Source: Shimia sp040370365 (lineage in GTDB: Bacteria; Pseudomonadota; Alphaproteobacteria; Rhodobacterales; Rhodobacteraceae). From it: DNA of 64,000 bases. Below the pieces are notes generated by a model. It saw only the letters and a list, made by a program, of their open reading frames with translations. It searched no databases and was not told the origin of the DNA. A program made the translations under genes and the position numbers. Numbering within the stretch: position 1 is the first letter of the stretch; the number at the start of each line of letters is the position of its first letter. The stretch spans positions 372,001 through 436,000 of the forward strand of contig NZ_BAABWQ010000002.1 in assembly GCF_040370365.1 (NCBI RefSeq). The letters run 5' to 3'. Shown here piece after piece: positions 55,179 through 64,000 of this stretch.

Positions 55179-56960
55179 CTATTCGCCAAAGGCGAGCCCT
55201 TCCCGGCGATTGTCAGCCCCACCTTGCAACTTTGCACCCACGGCAATTGCATGGAGTCCGGAGTTCAAATCCCGTACGTTCACTTTGTAGCCTAACGCGG
55301 TCAAGGGCTCCTCAAATGCAACGGCTTCGGTCTCACTTTCCACATCATAAGTGCCAAATCGGTTCACCAAATGCGGCAGGTCAATTGCGGTCTGCACATC
55401 CATGCCCCAATCCAAATGCGCAATGATGGTCTTAGCAACGTATCCAATGATCCGGCTCCCGCCCGGGCTGCCAACCACCAAAACTGGCGCGCCATCCTTC
55501 AATACAATTGTCGGCGCCATCGAGGAACGTGGCCGTTTGCCAGGCTCAACCCGATTGGCCACAGGCACCCCCTCCTTATGCGAACGGAACGAAAAATCCG
55601 TGAGCTCATTGTTGAGCAAAAAGCCCCGCGCCATCACGCGACTGCCAAACCCATTTTCGATAGTCGTCGTCATCGACAATGCATTGCCATAGCTGTCAAC
55701 TATCGAGATGTGAGACGTCGAAGGCTGCGCGAAACTCTCCCCATCCGCCCAGTTCAGCGCATGATCAAACTCCGGTGTTCCCGGTGCAACTTGTTCAAGC
55801 GCGGATTCACCTTCTAGCAACCTTGCCCGCTCAGACAGATAGTCTGCGGCCAACAACCCCTCAGCCGGAACCGGCACAAAATCACTGTCCGCCATATAGC
55901 GTCCACGATCCGCAAACGCGAGGCGCGACGCATCCCCGATGAGCCGCCAAGCCTCGACGCTGTCAGCTCCCATTTCCGCGATGTCATAAGGTGCAACGAG
56001 CCCCAATATCTGTCCCACGGTCAAACCGCCCGACGACGGCGGCCCCATACCACAGATGTCATGATCTCGATATTGCGCGCACATGGCCGGGCGCTCTTTC
56101 ACTTGATAGAGCGCCAAATCCACTGCACTCAGCACACCAGGATTATCCGCTGAACGAACTGTCGCCACGATATCCGTGGCGATCTCGCCAGTGTAAAACG
56201 GAGCGGCACCCTGCTCAGCAAAAAGCCGCAAACTTTCTGCGTACTCCACGTTCGACAAAATTGTGCCTTCCGCCAGCGGCGCGCCATCTGGCAAGAAGTA
56301 GGCTGCTGTTACCGGATGGCTGGACAAACGCTCCGCATCCCGCGCAACAGCCTCCGCCATACGCGGCGACACCGCAAACCCGTCTTCCGCCAACGCAATC
56401 GCGGTGTCCATCAATCCCGGCCACTGGCTTCGCCCCCAACGCCGATGTGCTTCCTCAAGCAACATCGGCGTACCCGGAACACCAACAGAGCGCCCACCAA
56501 CCACTGCATCAAAGAATTTCAACGGTTCGCCATCGTCACTTTGGAAAAGTTTCGGCGTCGCAGCCAATGGTGCTGTTTCTCGGCCATCCAGCGTGGTCAC
56601 CGCTTGACGCGCAGCATCATACCAAACAAGAAAAGCACCACCACCAAGGCCTGAGCTTTGTGGCTCCACCAATCCAAGCACTGTCTGCACAGCCACCATG
56701 GCATCTGCCGCCGTACCACCTGCGCGCAATACATCTGCCCCGGCCTCCACTGCCAAAGGATTGGCCGCTGCGACCATCCACTGTTCTGCTTGGGTGGGGT
56801 TACCAGCCGTTTTGGCCTCATGTGCAGATCTCAAAGTGTCGGAAACTTGTCCACCCAACCGTGTCTGCACTTCGGGTGCCACGCTGTCCGCGGCCTCCTG
56901 CGCCATTGCGCCAACCGCTGCCAAACAGGCTGCAGATGCATAAGTAACAAAAAACTTCAT
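55179..56960 (-). CDS. ggt: Gamma-glutamyltransferase
   Basis: A 593-residue exported gamma-glutamyltransferase that cleaves the gamma-glutamyl bond of glutathione and transfers it or hydrolyses it. Signal peptide is MKFFVTYASAACLAAVGAMA. The precursor self-cleaves before Thr415 in QPSTSHISIVD, generating the large and small subunits; GSPGGSRII and the MAPTIVL stretch are family hallmarks. It lies between the thpR and D-lactate dehydrogenase genes on the same strand. Confidence 0.93.
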   Translation of the reverse strand: MKFFVTYASAACLAAVGAMAQEAADSVAPEVQTRLGGQVSDTLRSAHEAKTAGNPTQAEQWMVAAANPLAVEAGADVLRAGGTAADAMVAVQTVLGLVEPQSSGLGGGAFLVWYDAARQAVTTLDGRETAPLAATPKLFQSDDGEPLKFFDAVVGGRSVGVPGTPMLLEEAHRRWGRSQWPGLMDTAIALAEDGFAVSPRMAEAVARDAERLSSHPVTAAYFLPDGAPLAEGTILSNVEYAESLRLFAEQGAAPFYTGEIATDIVATVRSADNPGVLSAVDLALYQVKERPAMCAQYRDHDICGMGPPSSGGLTVGQILGLVAPYDIAEMGADSVEAWRLIGDASRLAFADRGRYMADSDFVPVPAEGLLAADYLSERARLLEGESALEQVAPGTPEFDHALNWADGESFAQPSTSHISIVDSYGNALSMTTTIENGFGSRVMARGFLLNNELTDFSFRSHKEGVPVANRVEPGKRPRSSMAPTIVLKDGAPVLVVGSPGGSRIIGYVAKTIIAHLDWGMDVQTAIDLPHLVNRFGTYDVESETEAVAFEEPLTALGYKVNVRDLNSGLHAIAVGAKLQGGADNRREGLAFGE

Positions 56961-57016
56961 TGCTCACTCCTGAAATCAATACCAGAGACTCAACCTTTTG
57001 GTGTTTTCAACTTAGG

Positions 57017-57568
57017 TCAGTGCGCGAGCATGTCCAGCAAAGGATAGTCGCTCAGGACATCATATACCGCACCTTCCGAAGTCAACGCCGATCGAAACAG
57101 TGCAAATTCGGACACCGCAATGGGCCACATCTCAAAATGAGCGCCACGCGAAATCGCACCTTGGATTTTATCTGGCGCATGTTGCGCATCGCGAAAACGG
57201 CACAGAGTCACATGTGGACGAAACCGGCGCTTCTCAGTCTTGATCCCAACCCGCAGAGCACCTCTTACGACACGCGCCTGCAAGTCCATCAAGACAGGAT
57301 CTGGGGACACCAGAAGACCCAAAGATCGACTTTTGGCAGAACCAAAAATATCGATACCTTTCAAGATCATTTCAAAACTTGGAAGACGGATCAGCTCCAG
57401 CTCTTCATGCAGCATCTCTAGCTGCTCTACGGGCTGATCATCTAAAAACGCCAAAGTGACGTGCAAATTTGCAGCTGGCACGGCACGGCCCACGGACAAC
57501 CGGTCCTGAACGTCCAACAATTGATCAGCTTCAGATCCAATAAGTGGGATGCCAACGAACGCCCGCAT
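57017..57568 (-). CDS. thpR: RNA 2',3'-cyclic phosphodiesterase
   Basis: A 183-residue 2H-phosphoesterase family protein (LigT/ThpR). The two HxTx motifs are HVTLAFLDD (about residues 36-44) and HVTLCRFRD (about 119-127). It hydrolyses 2',3'-cyclic phosphate ends of RNA; ligase activity is reported for some members. Its start is six bases downstream of the hydroxyacid dehydrogenase stop, so they are likely co-transcribed. Confidence 0.93.
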   Translation of the reverse strand: MRAFVGIPLIGSEADQLLDVQDRLSVGRAVPAANLHVTLAFLDDQPVEQLEMLHEELELIRLPSFEMILKGIDIFGSAKSRSLGLLVSPDPVLMDLQARVVRGALRVGIKTEKRRFRPHVTLCRFRDAQHAPDKIQGAISRGAHFEMWPIAVSEFALFRSALTSEGAVYDVLSDYPLLDMLAH

Positions 57569-57573
57569 CGGGG

Positions 57574-58560
57574 CTACAGCATTGCTGGCACAACCAAATC
57601 CGGCGGACGGTGGCCATCATCAAAGGTTTTGATGTTGATGAGCACCTTCTCACCCATCTCGATACGTCCCTCTACGGTCGCCGACCCCATATGCGGCATC
57701 AACACCACGTTTGGCACGCCGATCAGGTCGGGGTGCACCTCGTGACCATGCTCAAACACATCAAGACCAGCTCCGGCCAAATCACCATTCTTTAACGCGC
57801 GCACAACCGCGTTTTCGTCAATCACTTCCCCGCGAGAGGTGTTAATTATCACAGCAGAAGGTTTCATCAGTTTCAAACGACGTGCATTTAACAAATGGAA
57901 GGTCGACGGCGTGTGCGGGCAGTTCACGGAAAGAACATCCATCCGCGCCAGCATTTGATCGAGACTTTCCCAATAGGTCGCCTCAAACTGCTCTTCAATC
58001 TCAGGACGCAGACGGCGGCGATTGTGGTAATGTATTTGCATACCGCAGGCCCGCGCGCGCCGTGCGACCGCTGTACCGATGCGCCCCATCCCCAGAATGC
58101 CAAGCCGCTTGCCACTTACGCGCCCACCCAGCATAGCGGTCGGCGCCCAACCGTCCCATTCACCTAACTGCATGCGTTGCACGCCTTCACTCACCCGCCG
58201 GGTCACGCCCAATATCAGCGCCAACGCCATGTCGGCAGTGTCATCAGCAGACACGCCAGGCGTGTTGGACACCAATACGCCGCGCTGGCGTGCAGAAGCC
58301 ACATCAATGTGGTCCACGCCAGCACCATAGTTGGCGATTAGCTTTAACCGCTCTCCGGCTTGCGCAATCATGTTGGCATCAATCTTGTCGCTCAGCGTAG
58401 GCACCAAAACATCTGCCTCTTTCATGGCCTCAGCCAACTGTTCGCGTGTCATCGGGCTGTCGTCATCGCGCAGCTGCACATCAAACAATTCTGACAGTCG
58501 TGTCTCAACCGCTTCAGGTAAGCGTCGCGTAACGACAACACTCAGACGTTGCTTTGGCAT
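57574..58560 (-). CDS. D-2-hydroxyacid dehydrogenase
   Basis: A 328-residue NAD(P)-dependent D-2-hydroxyacid dehydrogenase, probably glyoxylate/hydroxypyruvate reductase-like. The nucleotide motif is GKRLGILGMGRIGTAVARRA, and catalytic residues are Arg in NTSRGEVIDE, Glu in GLDVFEHG and His in LMPHMGSAT. ATG 58560 has GGGAGG upstream; 34 in-frame codons before it are not conserved. It is divergent from the SH3 gene. Confidence 0.92.
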   Translation of the reverse strand: MPKQRLSVVVTRRLPEAVETRLSELFDVQLRDDDSPMTREQLAEAMKEADVLVPTLSDKIDANMIAQAGERLKLIANYGAGVDHIDVASARQRGVLVSNTPGVSADDTADMALALILGVTRRVSEGVQRMQLGEWDGWAPTAMLGGRVSGKRLGILGMGRIGTAVARRARACGMQIHYHNRRRLRPEIEEQFEATYWESLDQMLARMDVLSVNCPHTPSTFHLLNARRLKLMKPSAVIINTSRGEVIDENAVVRALKNGDLAGAGLDVFEHGHEVHPDLIGVPNVVLMPHMGSATVEGRIEMGEKVLINIKTFDDGHRPPDLVVPAML

Positions 58561-58670
58561 GCGGGGCCTCCCAGTGCTTTTCAAATCAGCGCGTTGCTGC
58601 CACACTGCCTCACAGGTCGACGGGGCACAAGAACCCGCGAGCACCTTCAGAGCAGAAAACATCAGGCAAA

Positions 58671-59195
58671 ATGTTCACCTTGGGTCGAAATTCTCTTGTG
58701 AGCTTGGTTGCAGCAATGCTGTTGACCCTCACCTATTCCGTAGCGGCAGAACCCGTGATCGAGGTCAAACGCGGCCCCGTCACCAACTTGCCTTTGCCCC
58801 GTTATGTGTCTTTGAAAGCCAGCAAGGCCAATGTGCGCCGCGGTCCCTCCCGCACACACCGCATCGATTGGGTCTTCACCCGGAAATCCATGCCCTTACA
58901 GATCACAGCCGAATACGGGCATTGGAGACGGGTACGCGACATAGATGGTGCCGGGGGGTGGGTGCACTACTCTTTGTTGTCAGGCGTCAGAACTGTGATC
59001 ATACAAACGGACATGTTGCCTTTGGCGATGCGTCCTGGCGAGGCGACGTCCGTCTCCGCCCATCTAGAGCTCGGCGTTATTGCCAAACTCGAGGAATGCA
59101 ACCCGGACTGGTGCAGGTTGAATGCAGGAGGGTACAAAGGTTGGGTGCAAAAAACCAACCTTTGGGGCGTGTCAGCCGAAGAGATCCGCGACTGA
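58671..59195 (+). CDS. SH3 domain-containing exported protein
   Basis: A 174-residue protein with a signal peptide (NSLVSLVAAMLLTLTYSVAA) and two bacterial SH3-like units: KANVRRGPSRTHRIDWVFTR...WVHYSLL (about residues 53-100) and a second with CNPDWCRLNAGGYKGWVQKTNLWGV. Such proteins may bind cell-wall peptides. The start at 58671 has AGG four bases upstream; longer upstream frames are not family-like. Confidence 0.88.
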   Translation: MFTLGRNSLVSLVAAMLLTLTYSVAAEPVIEVKRGPVTNLPLPRYVSLKASKANVRRGPSRTHRIDWVFTRKSMPLQITAEYGHWRRVRDIDGAGGWVHYSLLSGVRTVIIQTDMLPLAMRPGEATSVSAHLELGVIAKLEECNPDWCRLNAGGYKGWVQKTNLWGVSAEEIRD

Positions 59196-59205
59196 CACCA
59201 ATGCC

Positions 59206-59895
59206 TTACAGCGCGGCTTCTGCTGCAGCGCGGATGGCTTTCATGTTGCGGCCATAAACGTCAGGCATCTGGACGGAACCACCTTTGAACACGGCCGACC
59301 CCGCCACCAGAACATCCGCACCCGCAGCCGCCACCAACGGTGCGGTTTTTGGCGTGACGCCACCATCAATTTGAATGTGGATGTCTCGATCCCCAATCAT
59401 TTCACGGCATCGACGCGTTTTTTCCACGCCAGAATGGATAAATTTCTGCCCGCCAAAACCGGGGTTCACCGTCATAATCAAAACCATATCCAGCAAGTCC
59501 ATGACATGCTCAATGCTTTCCAGCGGTGTGCCAGGATTCAGGCTGACGCCCGCTTTGACACCTTGAGCCTTGATCGACTGCAAGGTCCGGTGAATATGCG
59601 GTCCAGCCTCCACATGCGCCGTGATCATGTCCGCGCCGGCCTCGGCATAGGCCTCAATGTAGGGGTCAACAGGCGCAATCATCAAATGCACATCCATAAA
59701 GGTCTTCACATGCGGCCTAAATGCCTTCACGGCGGGTGGACCGAATGTCAGGTTGGGCACAAAGTGCCCGTCCATCACATCCACGTGCACCCAATCTGCG
59801 CCTTGATCTTCAATCGCGCGGATTTCCTGACCGAAATTGGCAAAATCTGCGGACAAAATGGAGGGGGCAATCTTAATACTGCGATCAAAGCTCAT
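59206..59895 (-). CDS. rpe: Ribulose-phosphate 3-epimerase
   Basis: A 229-residue epimerase that interconverts ribulose-5-phosphate and xylulose-5-phosphate. SILSADFANFGQEI, VHVDVMDGHFVPNLTFGP, HLMI, MTVNPGFGGQKFI and QIDGGV are the classical motifs including the catalytic Asp residues. ATG 59895 has GGAG upstream. Converges with the SH3 gene (10 bases between stops). Confidence 0.96.
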   Translation of the reverse strand: MSFDRSIKIAPSILSADFANFGQEIRAIEDQGADWVHVDVMDGHFVPNLTFGPPAVKAFRPHVKTFMDVHLMIAPVDPYIEAYAEAGADMITAHVEAGPHIHRTLQSIKAQGVKAGVSLNPGTPLESIEHVMDLLDMVLIMTVNPGFGGQKFIHSGVEKTRRCREMIGDRDIHIQIDGGVTPKTAPLVAAAGADVLVAGSAVFKGGSVQMPDVYGRNMKAIRAAAEAAL

Positions 59896-60151
59896 GTTTG
59901 GCTCCTAGCCGGCTACGCCGGTGTCTGATTTGAAGCGGTTGGCAAGCCGCAAAACGTCAACGCATGACGATTCGAAAGTTTGGGCAAAATGCCCCCCAGC
60001 CCCCCAAAACACAATCAAACAAGCATCAGCCCACTGAACTTTCAGTTGTGCTTATTTTTTTAGCGAAAATTCATTCATCGATCAAAATTTCACCCAAAAC
60101 ACCTCATACGCCCAAATTTAGAGCATCTCGCCTTCCCGATGAGCGCCTTCG

Positions 60152-61054
60152 ATGCAACCCATTTGGAAAACCTTCGCAAATCGTTTGGAGAGTGCCATCA
60201 CAGCGCTTGCCCACATATCGTGCCAACCGCCCAAATCGGCCAAGCAACCGCGTGCCATCGGCACCTCAAAGTTCGGCAGTAAACTGCGGGGCGAGATCAC
60301 AGTTTTGGACGATCTGCGTCTATCCGGCTCCAGCCGGGTTTTGTTTCCACACGCCAATTTCGCGCGCGGACGCAGTGCAGCACTTCAAGCGGTTCTGTTG
60401 AACACTGCGGGTGGCATAACGGGTGGCGACCGGTTTGAAGTCAATGCCACCGCAGCTCAAAACAGTCACTTGACGATCACCACCCAAGCAGCAGAGCGCG
60501 CCTATCGCAGCATTGATCCCGAACCGGGACGTTTGGAAAGCGCTCTGACACTTGAGGAAGGGGCAACACTCGATTGGCTGCCTCAAGAGACCATTGTGTT
60601 TGATGGTGCCTCGCTGGACCGCAACCTGACAGTCGACATGACCGGAACATCTCGCTTCCTGATGGTCGAACCACTCATCTTCGGGCGCACGGCCATGGGC
60701 GAGTCTGTTCAGTCAGCCGATATTTTTGACCGCATTACATTGCGTCGTAACAATAGCCTGCTTTTTGCGGACCGTGTGAAGCTTTCCAGCAATGTGCAAG
60801 CCCACCTAAACCGCCCGACAATCGCAGGAGGTGGAAGAGCCATGGCAACCGTTCTTCTAGCCGCACCGGATGCAGAGCACCACCTTGATGGGCTGCGCGC
60901 ATTGTTGCCTTCGACTGGCGGCGCCAGCCTGATCCGCGATGGCCTGCTGTTTGCACGAATTCTTGCAGCAGATGGCCACGCGCTGCGCCAATCTCTTATT
61001 CCTGCGCTGAAGCTTTTGCACGGCGCTGACCTCCCCCGAACATGGATGCTCTGA
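60152..61054 (+). CDS. ureD: Urease accessory protein UreD
   Basis: A 300-residue UreD, the chaperone that binds urease apoprotein together with UreF and UreG during nickel delivery. GSSRVLFPHANFARGRSAALQAVLLNTAGGITGGDRF (short parts: LLNTAGGITGGD, about residues 82-93) and QAAERAYRS are characteristic. The start is uncertain because the N-terminal 35 residues are variable; ATG 60152 has only a weak ribosome site. It is the first gene of the urease operon. Confidence 0.92.
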   Translation: MQPIWKTFANRLESAITALAHISCQPPKSAKQPRAIGTSKFGSKLRGEITVLDDLRLSGSSRVLFPHANFARGRSAALQAVLLNTAGGITGGDRFEVNATAAQNSHLTITTQAAERAYRSIDPEPGRLESALTLEEGATLDWLPQETIVFDGASLDRNLTVDMTGTSRFLMVEPLIFGRTAMGESVQSADIFDRITLRRNNSLLFADRVKLSSNVQAHLNRPTIAGGGRAMATVLLAAPDAEHHLDGLRALLPSTGGASLIRDGLLFARILAADGHALRQSLIPALKLLHGADLPRTWML

Positions 61055-61058
61055 AGAC

Positions 61059-61361
61059 ATGCAACTGACTCCCCGCGAAAAGGACAAACTGCTTATCGCT
61101 ATGGCCGCCGAAGTGGCCCGCAAGCGACTGGCCCGTGGCGTAAAGCTCAATCATCCTGAAGCCATTGCATTGATCACCGATGCCGTGGTCGAAGGCGCAC
61201 GCGACGGGCAATCCGTGGCTGACCTCATGCAAGCAGGCGCACGCATCATCACGCGCGAACAATGCATGGAGGGCATCCCCGAAATGATCCATGAAGTACA
61301 GGTAGAGGCCACCTTCCCGGATGGCACCAAACTTGTAACCGTGCACAATCCAATTCGATAG
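61059..61361 (+). CDS. ureA: Urease subunit gamma
   Basis: A 100-residue UreA starting MQLTPREKDKLLIAMAAEVARKR, complete at family length, with VQVEATFPDGTKLVTVHNPIR at the end. It is the smallest structural subunit of the nickel-dependent urease. It starts four bases after ureD. Confidence 0.97.
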   Translation: MQLTPREKDKLLIAMAAEVARKRLARGVKLNHPEAIALITDAVVEGARDGQSVADLMQAGARIITREQCMEGIPEMIHEVQVEATFPDGTKLVTVHNPIR

Positions 61362-61373
61362 AGGAGTTCATCC

Positions 61374-61541
61374 ATGCAACGTTTTGCCATCACTGCAATC
61401 GCCACAGCCACAGCGGCTCCTGCACTTGCGCATTCTGGCGCGCACCTACATCCACACGCGGGCGATCCAATCTGGCTGCCGCTTTTTGTGGGTACAGTTG
61501 TCGTTGGCGCGCTTGGCCTTCTGGTTTGGAACCTCAAATGA
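61374..61541 (+). CDS. Small His-rich membrane protein between ureA and ureB
   Basis: A 55-residue protein: a hydrophobic N-terminus like a signal peptide (ITAIATATAAPALA), a short segment with four His (HSGAHLHPHAGD, about residues 20-31), then one transmembrane helix (WLPLFVGTVVVGALGLLVW). ATG 61374 has GAGGAGT upstream. It overlaps ureB by four bases (ATGA), so it is translated as part of the operon. No known family is recognised. The His-rich periplasmic-facing segment suggests a metal-binding role, but this is inference. Confidence 0.72.
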   Translation: MQRFAITAIATATAAPALAHSGAHLHPHAGDPIWLPLFVGTVVVGALGLLVWNLK

Positions 61542-61846
61542 TCCCAGGTGAATTAATCCCCGCTCCGGGCGAGCTGACCCTCAATGAGGGTGCCGAAGTG
61601 ACCACGTTGATGGTTGCCAATACCGGCGATCGGCCGATTCAAGTCGGGAGCCACTATCATTTCGCTGAAACCAACCCGGCACTGGATTTTGACCGTGATG
61701 CGGCCCATGGCCAACGCTTGGACATAGCCGCTGGAACAGCGGTGCGTTTCGAACCCGGTCAAAAGCGCGAGGTCAACTTGATCCCCGTATCCGGTGATCG
61801 GCGCATTTATGGATTTAATCAGAAAGTCATGGGGCCCCTCTCATGA
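61538..61846 (+). CDS. ureB: Urease subunit beta
   Basis: A 102-residue UreB beginning MIPGELIPAPGELTLNEG with the family core NTGDRPIQVGSHYHFAETN and a C-terminal GGDRR-like segment read here as SGDRRIYGFNQKVMG. It is a structural subunit of urease. It overlaps the preceding small gene by four bases. Confidence 0.95.
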   Translation: MIPGELIPAPGELTLNEGAEVTTLMVANTGDRPIQVGSHYHFAETNPALDFDRDAAHGQRLDIAAGTAVRFEPGQKREVNLIPVSGDRRIYGFNQKVMGPLS

Positions 61847-61868
61847 CCTAAACCCTAAGGAGAATTAG

Positions 61869-62507
61869 ATGACGACGATTGCCACAAGTTCCATCACTGC
61901 CTCACTAAATGGGTTCTTTTTCATGTCTCGCATGGTGGAGCGCAACATGCGCACGTCACACGCCATGACCCGCGCTTTGATAAGCTCGATGATGGTACCA
62001 ATCGCAGCAGCACAGCCAAAACCGGCACCAGTAGAATCTTCTCCCACAGAAAAACCCAAAGCGGCTACCAAACGTGCTGCTACACGACCTGCAGCTCGCA
62101 CATCAGCCGCAAAACCTGCAACCAAAGCCGTAGCAACATCAGCTGCGAAGACCAAGGCAGCAGCACCCGCCTCGAATTCTTCAACCAAACCAGCCGCATC
62201 TGAACCCGTTTTCAAGTCCACGACGCCGAGCGCCGCCAAACCCAATAAAAAAACAAAACCTGCGGCCAAAACAGCAACGGTCGCAAAAGACGCCGCACCA
62301 TCGGCACGAAGCAAACGATCCGAGATCAAATCAGCAGCCTCGAATACTGCTCCCGCGGCCCCCAAAGCAACACCCGCAGTCAAATCGAAGGCAACCAAGA
62401 CGGCAGCGTCGGTTCAAACCGCAGCGGCCACGCCGCCAAAACCAAAGCGCAAACCATCAACCCCACCGGCGATGCCAAGCACATCAGAAAAAACAAAGAA
62501 AACCTGA
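61869..62507 (+). CDS. Lys/Ala/Pro-rich protein between ureB and ureC
   Basis: A 212-residue protein. The first 45 residues are mixed and Met-rich (FFFMSRMVERNM; ALISSMMVPIAAAQ). The remainder is low-complexity with Lys-Ala-Pro repeats (for example TKAVATSAAKTKAAA), strongly basic and resembling histone H1-like tails. The ribosome site TAAGGAG is excellent. It is 22 bases after ureB and 43 before ureC, inside the operon. Urease operons normally have ureB and ureC adjacent or with short spacers. The function is unknown; nucleic-acid or polyanion binding would fit the composition. Confidence 0.7.
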   Translation: MTTIATSSITASLNGFFFMSRMVERNMRTSHAMTRALISSMMVPIAAAQPKPAPVESSPTEKPKAATKRAATRPAARTSAAKPATKAVATSAAKTKAAAPASNSSTKPAASEPVFKSTTPSAAKPNKKTKPAAKTATVAKDAAPSARSKRSEIKSAASNTAPAAPKATPAVKSKATKTAASVQTAAATPPKPKRKPSTPPAMPSTSEKTKKT

Positions 62508-62550
62508 AACTGGCTCCGCCGTTTCGCGAAACTCAAAGAGACCACGTACC

Positions 62551-64000
62551 ATGCCAGCGAAAATTTCCCGCTCCGACTATGCAGCAATGTTCGGCCCCAC
62601 TGTCGGCGACAAACTGCGCCTTGCTGACACCGATCTTGTCATAGAGGTCGAACGCGACCTGACCGCTGAAAAGGCTGGCAACGGCAACGCGCTGGCCTAT
62701 GGAGAAGAAGTCAAGTTTGGCGGGGGCAAGGTGATCCGCGACGGCATGGGGCAGGCACAAACCACCCGTGCAGAAGGCGCGGTAGACACGGTTATCACCA
62801 ATGCGCTGATTGTGGATCATACTGGCATATACAAAGCGGATGTAGGCCTGAAAAACGGGCGCATTGCCAAAATCGGCAAAGCAGGCAACCCTGACACGCA
62901 GCCGGGCGTCGACATCATTGTCGGTCCCGGCACTGAAGCCATCGCAGGTGAGGGTAAGATCCTCACCGCAGGAGGTTTTGACTCTCACATCCACTACATC
63001 TGCCCGCAACAGATCGAAGATGCGCTGCACTCAGGCCTGACCACCATGCTTGGCGGTGGCACTGGCCCAGCACACGGTACGCTGGCCACCACCTGCACAC
63101 CCGGAACTTGGCACATCGGCCGCATGCTGCAATCCGCTGATGCCTTTCCCATGAACCTCGCCTTTGCAGGCAAAGGCAACGCCTCCCTGCCCGCAGCTCT
63201 GGAAGAACAGGTCAAAGCTGGTGCCTGTGCGCTAAAGCTGCATGAAGATTGGGGCACCACGCCTGCCGCCATTGATTGCTGCTTGTCTGTTGCGGATGCG
63301 ATGGACGTACAGGTGATGATCCACACCGACACGCTCAACGAGTCGGGCTTTGTCGAAAACACGGTGGCCGCCATGAAGGGCCGCACCATCCATGCGTTCC
63401 ACACCGAAGGTGCTGGCGGTGGACACGCGCCGGATATCATCAAAATCTGTGGTGAGGAGCACGTGCTGCCCTCATCCACCAACCCCACTCGCCCCTTCAC
63501 CGTCAACACGGTGGACGAACACCTTGACATGCTGATGGTGTGTCACCACCTCGACAAATCCATCCCCGAAGATGTTGCGTTTGCTGAAAGCCGCATCCGC
63601 CGAGAGACGATTGCGGCTGAAGACATCCTGCACGACATGGGCGCGTTCTCCATTATCGCATCGGACAGCCAAGCCATGGGCCGCGTTGGCGAAGTGCTGA
63701 TCCGCACGTGGCAAACTGCTGACAAGATGAAGAAACAACGCGGGCGCTTGGCCGAAGAAACTGGCGAAAACGACAACTACCGTGTGCGCCGCTACATCGC
63801 AAAGTACACGATCAACCCGGCCATCGCCCATGGTCTTAGCCACCAGATTGGTTCGATTGAAGAAGGTAAACGTGCTGATCTGGTGCTTTGGAATCCCGCT
63901 TTCTTTGGTGTGAAGCCGGAAATGGTGCTGATTGGTGGATCAATTGTTTGCGCACAAATGGGTGACCCCAACGCGTCGATCCCTACTCCCCAACCTGTCT
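62551..64000 (+). CDS. ureC: Urease subunit alpha (partial at window end)
   Basis: The first 483 residues of UreC; the normal length is about 570, so the end lies outside the window. All active-site residues visible so far are intact: His146 and His148 in SHIHYICPQ, carbamylated Lys229 in ALKLHEDWG, His231, His258 in MIHTDT, His284 in AFHTEGAGGG, His332 in the mobile flap MVCHHLDKSIPEDVAFAESRIR (read in parts), and Asp372 in IASDSQAMGR. It hydrolyses urea to ammonia and carbamate. AAAGAG precedes the ATG. Confidence 0.97.
   Translation, partial: MPAKISRSDYAAMFGPTVGDKLRLADTDLVIEVERDLTAEKAGNGNALAYGEEVKFGGGKVIRDGMGQAQTTRAEGAVDTVITNALIVDHTGIYKADVGLKNGRIAKIGKAGNPDTQPGVDIIVGPGTEAIAGEGKILTAGGFDSHIHYICPQQIEDALHSGLTTMLGGGTGPAHGTLATTCTPGTWHIGRMLQSADAFPMNLAFAGKGNASLPAALEEQVKAGACALKLHEDWGTTPAAIDCCLSVADAMDVQVMIHTDTLNESGFVENTVAAMKGRTIHAFHTEGAGGGHAPDIIKICGEEHVLPSSTNPTRPFTVNTVDEHLDMLMVCHHLDKSIPEDVAFAESRIRRETIAAEDILHDMGAFSIIASDSQAMGRVGEVLIRTWQTADKMKKQRGRLAEETGENDNYRVRRYIAKYTINPAIAHGLSHQIGSIEEGKRADLVLWNPAFFGVKPEMVLIGGSIVCAQMGDPNASIPTPQPV

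Overview
The window looks like chromosomal DNA of an alphaproteobacterium of the Rhodobacteraceae, most likely a marine Roseobacter-group organism. Evidence for this is the murA / DUF2948 / hisD / UPF0262 / phosphatase / infA / maf cluster, an RTX protein ending in a Hint domain, the DUF3604 / HupE-UreJ / PpiC trio, a BMP-type nucleoside ABC transporter, a very large FAD/GcvT dehydrogenase of the dimethylglycine type, and a ureD-A-B-C urease operon. Base composition is moderately G+C rich, with visibly A/T-richer patches at about 34.7-40.3 kb and 52.7-53.5 kb that look acquired. These statements are inference from gene content; no database search was run.

Layout. 1-7.4 kb: a housekeeping cluster on the minus strand (murA to maf), interrupted by a plus-strand SDR gene and a nitrilase-family gene, then tRNA-Thr(GGT). 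8.3-12.5 kb: a 1407-residue RTX-Hint protein. 12.6-17.5 kb: a HpaI-type aldolase, then a convergent minus-strand set encoding a periplasmic PPIase-like protein, a HupE/UreJ membrane protein and a DUF3604 protein. 17.8-22.9 kb: a complete BMP-type ABC importer with an extra membrane-protein gene between its two permeases. 23-28.7 kb: two paralogous minus-strand outer-membrane barrel proteins flanking a periplasmic amidohydrolase and a fasciclin-domain protein. 28.8-32.7 kb: an in-frame fusion of an EPS-type MarR regulator to ATP sulfurylase/APS kinase, and a membrane [2Fe-2S] adenylate cyclase.

32.9-41.6 kb is an accessory region. It holds a LysR regulator, a flavoprotein whose C-terminus is replaced by the relic of a MarR gene, an HNH-like gene with an in-frame amber stop, an HxlR regulator with a divergent SMP-30 lactonase, an AIPR-type abortive-infection gene and an MFS exporter. 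These are separated by non-coding stretches carrying short dispersed repeats. 41.8-52.7 kb returns to metabolism: trxB, an Lrp regulator, a tightly packed aldo-keto reductase / amine oxidase / DUF938 operon, an EF-hand protein, the dimethylglycine-dehydrogenase-like protein, and panC-panB. 52.8-60 kb: an A/T-rich GNAT gene, D-lactate dehydrogenase, gamma-glutamyltransferase, thpR, a D-2-hydroxyacid dehydrogenase, an SH3 protein and rpe. 60.1-64 kb: the urease operon ureD-A-(small His-rich membrane protein)-B-(Lys/Ala-rich protein)-C, cut by the window end.

The strongest items for follow-up are the MarR-sulfurylase fusion, the two extra genes inside the urease operon, the threefold RTX/beta-module architecture that ends in a Hint domain, the cytochrome-like/ferredoxin/cyclase protein, the paralogous barrel pair, and the decayed accessory region with its AIPR gene, amber-interrupted HNH gene and dispersed repeats.
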